Shown: in pieces, positions 4,483-9,618 of the stretch
How positions within the stretch are numbered: the first letter of the stretch is position 1
How the letters are laid out: each line of letters starts with the position of its first letter
Source: Acinetobacter sp.
Lineage (GTDB): Bacteria; Pseudomonadota; Gammaproteobacteria; Pseudomonadales; Moraxellaceae
Direction: 5' to 3'
NCBI GenBank assembly: GCA_030152675.1
Contig: JASLIY010000349.1
Coordinates: 1 to 9,618 of the forward strand
Length of the DNA stretch: 9,618 nucleotides
Notes under the pieces: model-generated
Seen by the model: only the letters and a program-made list of their open reading frames with translations
Told to the model about the DNA's origin: nothing
Database searches by the model: none
Position numbers and translations under genes: made by a program

Positions 4483-5067
4483 TTAATTAAATTCTTGAGA
4501 AGCCTTTTCAAGTAATCGATTAATAACGGTCCGAGTTACTGAATATTCTTTTGCAAGTGAATAGACGCTATAGCCTTGCTTAAATTTGCTAATGACTTCT
4601 TTCTTTTGCTCTAGGTTCAATATTTCTGGACGCCCGACTTTCTTCACAAAATTATTTGTAGGATAGCTCTTATTGATTTTTTTAAACTTTGCTTCAAATT
4701 CAAAGCAAATTTTTAAAAAATGAAAAAAAAACACTTTCAAGTCTCCACTAATTTCATTTTTTGAATAGTCAAAACAAACCAGTCTAATTTTCTTTTGATC
4801 AACTTTGTTAACGATATTATAGATTTCCTCAAAGTTTCGACCTAAGCAATCGATCCCTTTGACCAGCAATAAATCACCGGCCTCTAAACCATAATTTATT
4901 AAATTGATAAATTTATCCCGATATATAATTGAAGTATCTACTGTGACTTCTTCAAAGATCAACCGCTGTTTAGGTATCTGATATCCATTTTTATAAAAAT
5001 ATGAAATATAGTTAATATCATCATATTCATTACCAGGATCGTTTCTAACATAGGCATATGTACGCAT
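4483..5067 (-). CDS. Serine-recombinase homologue with a dead active site
   Basis: The 194-residue product has the full layout of Pin/Hin-type invertases (about 185-200 residues): a resolvase domain (1-115), a linker helix with EFEA (123-126, where active enzymes have EFER), GRP (145-147) and a helix-turn-helix (150-190, SVYSLAKEYSVTRTVINRLL). The alignment to PinR-like enzymes is unambiguous at LLLVKGIDCLGRNFEEI. Key residues are changed: at YAYVRND the Arg is kept (R8) but the nucleophilic Ser10 is Asp, and the DRLGR motif reads D73-C74-L-G-R77, losing one catalytic Arg. Arg50 remains. Strand exchange is therefore not expected, while the DNA-binding half looks intact. The open frame without stops argues against free decay. 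A transcriptional or architectural role is possible. The ribosome site before the ATG at 5067 is weak. Base composition is very A+T-rich. Confidence 0.8.
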   Translation of the reverse strand: MRTYAYVRNDPGNEYDDINYISYFYKNGYQIPKQRLIFEEVTVDTSIIYRDKFINLINYGLEAGDLLLVKGIDCLGRNFEEIYNIVNKVDQKKIRLVCFDYSKNEISGDLKVFFFHFLKICFEFEAKFKKINKSYPTNNFVKKVGRPEILNLEQKKEVISKFKQGYSVYSLAKEYSVTRTVINRLLEKASQEFN

Positions 5068-5256
5068 AGAATAAAAACCCCATACTAAAAACTAAAATGC
5101 AATTAAGCCACAAAAAATTATATACAATTTTGCGAACAAAAAAAACATGAATAAAATTTAGCATATGTATTAATCAGTGTATTAAACTCATTTTCTCAAT
5201 AAATGCAACCATTTTTAAGTTTAAAATTAACTTTAACTTCAAAATAGATATGTTCA

Positions 5257-5475
5257 TTAAAAATTAGTCCCACATAAACAAGCTTCCAAAAAAATGTCAT
5301 AAACTATTTTAACTGGAGCTTCAAAGTGATAAAGACTGATGAGTTCACATTTATAAAACTTACCTGAGTAATTCAGAGTAACCTCATCACACTCATTTGC
5401 AACAATGTTTCCTTTTTTCATTGCCTTATCAATAGTTACTCCTTTTTGATTTTTAGAAAAAAATTCATTTACCAT
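5257..5475 (-). CDS. Small hypothetical protein
   Basis: A 72-codon frame of unknown function; I recognise no family. It begins MVNEFFSKNQ, is predicted soluble, and ends with EACLCGTNF containing two close cysteines. No signal peptide or membrane segment is seen. The ATG at 5475 lacks a Shine-Dalgarno, and in such A+T-rich sequence a frame of this length could be fortuitous. It is on the same strand as the recombinase-like gene, 189 nt upstream of it. Confidence 0.3.
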   Translation of the reverse strand: MVNEFFSKNQKGVTIDKAMKKGNIVANECDEVTLNYSGKFYKCELISLYHFEAPVKIVYDIFLEACLCGTNF

Positions 5476-6008
5476 TATTTTAGTACGATTGATTTGTATT
5501 TTTTAAGCTTTACATACTTCCACTTATTCATTATAAATCACAACATCCTATTTATACTTTTATATATTAATGACACTTTCAAGCTTAAAAAAGAAAATTA
5601 AACACAATGATTAAAAGCAAAAAATTAAAAAACACGTGACTTCAAACAAAAAAACAATATACTTATCTCTTTTTATTGATAATTTAAATTCTACATTCAT
5701 TTTAATAAAAAGAATTCACTATTCCATTTTTCATTCAAATACAAACACCAGTTCATTGCTAGTTCACAGTCAAATAGTTTGTTTAAAATAAATAAATTTT
5801 AAATTAATCGAGTTCATAACATGAGGTAAATTAAAATATTTAATAGCGGGAATTAGGCATCTCATCATCAAACATCGTTGAGTTCTAAATATTAAGTACA
5901 CCTTGTGCAGCCCCAAATGCCTCTTGATCTTCCACTTTTTAATTACATACTCATGCAATACACGAGAAAGATCGAAAAGTAACTAAAAAAATTCAGCACT
6001 AAAACTGC

Positions 6009-6027
6009 CTGATGAGCAATGCATCAG
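6009..6027 (+). repeat. Small hairpin
   Basis: CTGATG (6009-6014) and CATCAG (6022-6027) pair perfectly around a 7-nt loop. It lies 36 nt upstream of the Shine-Dalgarno at 6063 and may be part of a structured leader. No T run follows directly. Confidence 0.3.
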
Positions 6028-6062
6028 CATTAGCCTCTTTTCCACTAAAAACTGACTCAATT

Positions 6063-6112
6063 AAGGAGAATAAAATTATGGATTAAATTTAAATTGCTTT
6101 AATCCATAGTTT
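6063..6112 (+). promoter_or_regulatory. Ideal ribosome site with two-codon frame inside a long hairpin
   Basis: AAGGAG (6063-6068) is followed after 9 nt by ATG-GAT-TAA (6078-6086), the best Shine-Dalgarno spacing in the region, yet it encodes only Met-Asp. The ATG lies in the left arm of a hairpin: TATGGATTAAA (6077-6087) pairs perfectly with TTTAATCCATA (6098-6108), and the stem extends outward to 6073/6112 with one G-U pair. This may be a minimal leader frame, an RNA switch for the operon at 6403, or a broken former gene start. On the minus strand the stem runs into TTTTATT, so a minus-strand terminator is an alternative. Confidence 0.35.
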
Positions 6113-6130
6113 ACGCATAAAAGAACAACA

Positions 6131-6167
6131 ATATCATTAAAAATCAATATCATAAGTAAAATATCAT
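6131..6167. repeat. Three ATATCAT direct repeats
   Basis: ATATCAT occurs at 6131-6137, 6147-6153 and 6161-6167, spaced 16 and 14 bases apart. The spacing is not a strict helical turn. It lies about 240-270 bp before the secretion operon start and could be a regulator-binding cluster, but low complexity makes chance plausible. Confidence 0.2.
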
Positions 6168-6329
6168 TCTTGATTAACCAACGAATTATTATTAATCAAT
6201 AAAAAACTTGTTTAATACGGACTGGTAACTTTATTTCTATATCCGTTATCAACTGTAAGCTTGAGTAAAACTTCACATATAGATTATCCCGCTTGATCAA
6301 GATGATTTTAAATAAATAAATCGATCAGT

Positions 6330-6358
6330 TTTATATGGTCAATGAACTTTAATATAAA
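6330..6358 (+). promoter_or_regulatory. Candidate promoter of the type I secretion operon
   Basis: TTTATA (6330-6335) and TATAAA (6353-6358) are separated by 17 bp and would start transcription near 6365, about 38 nt before the TTG start. The -35 element is only a 4/6 match. Many A+T-rich alternatives exist nearby, including TTGATC at 6293 inside the palindrome CTTGATCAAG. Confidence 0.25.
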
Positions 6359-6402
6359 AATCAACTTAACTTGCAGGCCTATGATTTAAAAGAGTTAAGT
6401 CA

Positions 6403-7896
6403 TTGAAGAAAAAATATTTATCTACAAGAAATAGAGATCTAATCTCTCAAAAAAATATCTGGCAATGCATGCTTCTTTGCTTATCCATCAGTTCAGTCTC
6501 TGCAGCCGAATCTGAACGTCCCCATATCGCATTTTCTGAGCGTGTTTCTGATTTTTTTCGACCTAAAACAGATACTCAGTTTAATACCGTACAGCTGCAA
6601 AAATTGAGCAAATACCAAGAGGATCAATCACTTATACAGCTAGATGCTCAACCAAACAATACATTATCATCAATGCACTTTAGTGAGGCTGTGCGCTATG
6701 CACTTTTACGTAACCCAAGTGTTGGGCAAAAAATTTCCATGGTGGCCGTACAGAATTCTAATATTGATGCGGCTAAATCCCAGTATTACCCACAAATCTC
6801 TGGCGGAATTGGCACAGGTGATTTAAGTTCGAGCCAAAGAGGGAGTCAACTGCTGAGCTTAACAGCCACCCAGATGCTCTATGACTTTGGCAAAGTCAAA
6901 TCGAGTGTTGATACACAAAAAGCGAAATTGCTACTCGAACAAGCCAATGTGCTGATCAGTATTGATGATATTGCGTATCAAGTCAGTTTTGCCATCGTCA
7001 GTATCGAACGCTACCGAAAAAATGTGCAAATCGCACAACAGCAAGTTGCCGGTATTGCCCGAATCTTAGAAATCGCACAGTTGCGTGCGCGTGCTGGGAT
7101 TAGTAGCCAAGCGGATCCGATTCAAGCTGAGTCTTATTTACAATCGGCGCAGTCCAATCTGATCGCACAACAATCGTTACTTCAACAGTATCAGCAGCGC
7201 TTAAGCATTCTTTTGGGTTTTGATAGCAGTCATCAACAATGGGATATCCCTCAACAACTGATTCAAGCATCAAGTTTATATGACTCGCCCGAATACAACT
7301 TAATCCCCAGAATGATCGCAGCGCAGATTGGAATCGAGGTCGCAAAAGCTGAGAAAAAACAAGTCGATTTAACGCGTTATCCAACGCTGGCACTGAAGGG
7401 TTCTGTCAGCCAAGCCATTAATGGCGTCAACCCAGGCAACAACAAAGACAATGGCTTTGATCAAGCCATCATGTTAGAGGCCAGTAGTAATTTCTATCAA
7501 GGTGGCGCGACTTCAGCACGAACACGTGCAGCAAGTTATGCCGAAGAGGCCGCACGCGCCAATCTCAATGCAGTTTATTTAGAAGTACAAGATGAGGTAC
7601 GAACCATTCGTGAAACCATCGAAAATAAACAACTGCAAATGCAAGTTCTACGGGCTCGGCAAAATACCACCGTACAAACGCGCGAGCTTTACCAAGAACA
7701 ATACAAACTCGGTACGCGCACAGTCTTGGATTTACTCAATGCAGAAATGGGCATTCATACCGCCATCAGTGAGCTTGAAAATGCACGCTACGATATTTAT
7801 GCCAGTCTTGCACAATACATTTCTAGCACAGGTAAAACACGACAAGCTTATGATTTAAATAACATTTCAATACAAGGATTTGAGGTGCAGCCATGA
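6403..7896 (+). CDS. TolC/LapE-family outer-membrane channel of a type I secretion system
   Basis: The 497-residue product is the trimeric outer-membrane exit duct of a type I secretion system; length matches TolC (about 493). A signal peptide with a long charged start covers about 1-35, cleaved near SVSAA. The two tandem outer-membrane-efflux repeats are visible: the first with DAAKSQYYPQISGGIG and YDFG (160-163), the second with the equivalent YPTLALKGSVSQ and NFYQGG (363-368), with long Gln/Ala-rich coiled-coil helices (RILEIAQLRARAGISSQAD; LYQEQYKLGTRTVLDLLNAE). Translation starts at TTG 6403; a stop lies 7 codons upstream in frame, and a later ATG (codon 23) would truncate the signal peptide. 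AAGAG stands 8 nt upstream. The stop overlaps the next ATG (ATGA), giving coupled translation with the ABC exporter. LapE/AggA is the closest functional analogue, inferred from the partner gene. Confidence 0.9.
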   Translation: MKKKYLSTRNRDLISQKNIWQCMLLCLSISSVSAAESERPHIAFSERVSDFFRPKTDTQFNTVQLQKLSKYQEDQSLIQLDAQPNNTLSSMHFSEAVRYALLRNPSVGQKISMVAVQNSNIDAAKSQYYPQISGGIGTGDLSSSQRGSQLLSLTATQMLYDFGKVKSSVDTQKAKLLLEQANVLISIDDIAYQVSFAIVSIERYRKNVQIAQQQVAGIARILEIAQLRARAGISSQADPIQAESYLQSAQSNLIAQQSLLQQYQQRLSILLGFDSSHQQWDIPQQLIQASSLYDSPEYNLIPRMIAAQIGIEVAKAEKKQVDLTRYPTLALKGSVSQAINGVNPGNNKDNGFDQAIMLEASSNFYQGGATSARTRAASYAEEAARANLNAVYLEVQDEVRTIRETIENKQLQMQVLRARQNTTVQTRELYQEQYKLGTRTVLDLLNAEMGIHTAISELENARYDIYASLAQYISSTGKTRQAYDLNNISIQGFEVQP

Positions 7897-9618
7897 GTCA
7901 ATCATTTAATTATCAGCCTTGGTTGCAAGCCGTCATTCGCATTGCCAAACACTATCGCATCGAACCCTCAGAGGAGCGGATTCGCTTACAACTTGATTGG
8001 AATCAACTGCAAAATGCTGACGATGTGCTCCTCATCATCTGCCGTCAGATGGGATTAAGTTTTAAGAAAGTGAAATTTAGCTCTGACGTACTGAACCCGT
8101 GGCGTTTGCCGATTGTCGTCAGTTTACAAGATGGCCAAGTTGCGGTCATCGACAAAGCAGACAAGGATGGCAATGTCAGCATTCAACTCAGTGGAGACCA
8201 AGGCCTTTCACAAGTGTTCTCCGTTGAATTACTGCAATCTATTGTTGAAACTGTTTATATCTTACGTCCAGAAAGCTCAGTGCCTGATGCGCGCGTAGAT
8301 GAATATATCAAACCCTATGAAGCCAGTTGGTTCTGGTCCATCGTGCTCAAGGACTGGAAGCGCTATATCGATATTATGTTCGCGTCTCTGCTGGCCAATG
8401 TCTTGGCACTCGCGACGATTATCTTTTCCATGCAAGTCTATGACCGTGTCGTCCCCTCGCAATCGATTCCGACCCTCTGGGTCTTGGCGGGTGGAGTGCT
8501 GATTGCTGCGATTTTTGAGTTTATCCTACGGATCTCACGTATTTATCTCTCAGATATTATTGGGAAACGTGCCGACTTAAAAATATCTGATCGCGTTTTT
8601 GGACATGCACTACGGATTAAAAACAATGAACGCTCGAAATCAACCGGAACCTTTATTTCTCAAATCCGTGAGCTTGAAGGCGTGCGTGAACTGGTGACCT
8701 CAACCACGATTAGTGCTATTGCTGACCTCCCCTTCTTTTTCCTCTTCTTGGCTGTGTTTTGGTTCATTGGCGGGAATTTATTTTGGGTCATCGTATTTGT
8801 GGTGCCCTTAATGATCATCCCCAGTCTACTGGCCCAAAAACGTTTGGCGGTATTGGCTCAAGAAGGCATGCGCGAGTCCTCCATTCGCAATGCGATCTTG
8901 GTGGAAGCGGTACAAGGCATCGAAGATATCAAACTGCTGCGTGCTGAATCACGTTTTCAAAATCAGTGGAACCATATGAATGAGGTCTCTGCAGACATCA
9001 GTATGCAGCAACGAAAAATCGTCGGGATTCTCACGGCATGGACCCAAAAGATTCAGGGACTGACTTTTGCCATTGTGGTTTTAGTCGGTTGCTTTGCAGT
9101 GATGAAAGGCGACATGACCACCGGTGCTTTGGTTGCCTGCTCGATCTTGTCCTCTCGCATGTTAATGCCAATCTCACAGATGACTGGCATTTTGTCTCGC
9201 TTACAACAGGCCAAGGTGGCGAAGACCAGTTTAGATGAGCTGATGCGTCGCAACGTGGATCAACCCGATCATGCTCACTTGGTTCATAAAGCGGCATTAC
9301 ATGGCGAATATCTACTCAACAATGTACTGTTTCAATATACAGATGAAGATCCCAAACCAAGCTTGGCGATTTCAAAATTAGTGATCAAAGCGGGGGAGAA
9401 AATTGCAATTTTGGGACGTAATGGCGCAGGAAAATCCACCCTGTTACAGCTACTCTCAGGGATGCAATTTCCCCTCAAAGGAAAAGTAAATTTAGATGGA
9501 TTGGACCTGTCATTGATCGACCCTGCGGATGTACGTCGCGATATGGGCTTACTCAATCAAAATGCGCACCTGTTTTACGGCACCATCCGTGAAAACCTCA
9601 GTTTAGGTGCGCCCTTGG
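7893..9618 (+). CDS. lapB: LapB-type type I secretion ABC transporter (3' end outside window)
   Basis: The visible 575 codons cover most of an inner-membrane ABC exporter (family length about 700-720). Residues 1-130 form a C39-peptidase-like domain. The usual N-terminal catalytic Cys is absent (the only Cys, in IICRQMG, is elsewhere) and no catalytic His is evident, so it should bind rather than cleave substrate, as in LapB and HlyB. Membrane segments follow at about 163-185, 192-212, 273-310 and 387-420, with MQVYDRVVPSQSIPTLWVLAGG, a hallmark of adhesin exporters. The ATPase begins near 480: Walker A GRNGAGKST at 508-516 and the Q-loop Gln at 556; signature and Walker B fall beyond the window. 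The ATG overlaps the upstream stop by 4 nt with GAGG 7 nt before it. The likely cargo is a large RTX/LapA- or Bap-like adhesin; a LapC/HlyD partner is expected downstream. HlyB-like toxin export is the alternative. Confidence 0.9.
   Translation, partial: MSQSFNYQPWLQAVIRIAKHYRIEPSEERIRLQLDWNQLQNADDVLLIICRQMGLSFKKVKFSSDVLNPWRLPIVVSLQDGQVAVIDKADKDGNVSIQLSGDQGLSQVFSVELLQSIVETVYILRPESSVPDARVDEYIKPYEASWFWSIVLKDWKRYIDIMFASLLANVLALATIIFSMQVYDRVVPSQSIPTLWVLAGGVLIAAIFEFILRISRIYLSDIIGKRADLKISDRVFGHALRIKNNERSKSTGTFISQIRELEGVRELVTSTTISAIADLPFFFLFLAVFWFIGGNLFWVIVFVVPLMIIPSLLAQKRLAVLAQEGMRESSIRNAILVEAVQGIEDIKLLRAESRFQNQWNHMNEVSADISMQQRKIVGILTAWTQKIQGLTFAIVVLVGCFAVMKGDMTTGALVACSILSSRMLMPISQMTGILSRLQQAKVAKTSLDELMRRNVDQPDHAHLVHKAALHGEYLLNNVLFQYTDEDPKPSLAISKLVIKAGEKIAILGRNGAGKSTLLQLLSGMQFPLKGKVNLDGLDLSLIDPADVRRDMGLLNQNAHLFYGTIRENLSLGAPL

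Larger units (their letters stand above)
5476..6402. other. Gene-free A+T-rich region upstream of the secretion operon
   Basis: No convincing gene lies in these 927 bases; a 62-codon minus-strand frame at 5958-5770 has unusual composition and no ribosome site, and I do not call it. The right half carries structure described separately: hairpins at 6009-6027, 6073-6112 and 6170-6199, a Shine-Dalgarno with a two-codon frame at 6063-6086, three ATATCAT repeats at 6131-6167, and a 10-bp palindrome CTTGATCAAG at 6292-6301. Such A+T-rich DNA upstream of an adhesin exporter is a typical setting for H-NS-like silencing (inference). Confidence 0.5.

Noticed and set aside
5770..5958. 62-codon minus-strand frame
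   Set aside because: No ribosome site, odd composition, no recognisable family; other frames of the same stretch look equally protein-like but contain stops. At most a remnant.
3694..6062. Shared AATTGAGTCA/TGACTCAATT words at 3694, 3733 and 6053 as a common binding site
   Set aside because: Ten-base matches are expected many times by chance in 9.6 kb of A+T-rich DNA; apart from the local palindrome the copies share no context.
7100..7393. 97-codon minus-strand frame and other frames inside 6644-7858
   Set aside because: All are shadows of the TolC-family gene, which has both efflux repeats in frame.
8113..9556. Several short frames on both strands between 8113 and 9556
   Set aside because: They are shadows of the ABC exporter, whose frame is continuous and holds Walker A and Q-loop motifs.
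1..9618. CRISPR array, tRNA, rRNA, integron or phage attachment site
   Set aside because: I saw no regularly spaced repeats, no cloverleaf-like sequence and no integrase gene; the only recombinase homologue lacks its catalytic serine.

Overview
The window looks like accessory chromosome from a gamma-proteobacterium, most likely Acinetobacter or another member of the Moraxellaceae. This rests on the overall A+T richness, the protein style and the gene combination; there is no rRNA or housekeeping gene to fix the taxon. It holds two cell-surface systems pointing away from each other, with a very A+T-rich strip of mobile-element-derived genes between them.

Left part (1-2685, minus strand): two successive copies of a pilin-chaperone pair of the E. 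coli common pilus type (ECP/Mat, alpha-fimbria). In transcription order these are ecpA copy 2 (2685-2083), ecpB copy 2 (1982-1308), ecpA copy 1 (938-348) and the start of ecpB copy 1 (244 to beyond base 1). The pilins are about 85% identical over the mature region, and the chaperones about 83% over the part visible. Each pilin gene has the same untranslated leader with a GAAGGT-N7-ACCTTC stem-loop about 15 nt before the start codon, and a related operator-like site about 200 bp upstream. A good Rho-independent terminator separates the two pairs, so they look like two separately driven modules. The usher and tip adhesin would be expected beyond base 1.

Middle (2690-6400): three minus-strand genes encode DNA-binding proteins that look derived from mobile elements but lack catalytic parts. 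Two are orphan IS630-type helix-turn-helix proteins (3448-3095 and 4268-3870) without a DDE domain. The third (5067-4483) is a serine-recombinase homologue in which the nucleophilic serine is Asp and one active-site Arg is Cys. A possible 72-codon ORF (5475-5257) and several perfect inverted repeats lie in the same strip. From 5476 to 6402 there is no convincing gene, but there is structure: a hairpin, an ideal Shine-Dalgarno followed by ATG-GAT-TAA inside a long hairpin, and short direct repeats.

Right part (6403-9618, plus strand): a type I secretion operon. A TolC/LapE-type outer-membrane channel (TTG start) overlaps by ATGA a LapB-type ABC exporter, which has a C39-like N-terminal domain lacking the catalytic Cys and runs off the window. 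This arrangement normally exports a giant adhesin. A HlyD/LapC membrane-fusion protein and the adhesin are expected beyond base 9618.

Taken together, the locus places a pilus system and an adhesin exporter on either side of a cluster of catalytically stripped recombinase/transposase proteins. These proteins may be decaying junk or domesticated regulators of the adhesion genes; the sequence alone cannot decide.
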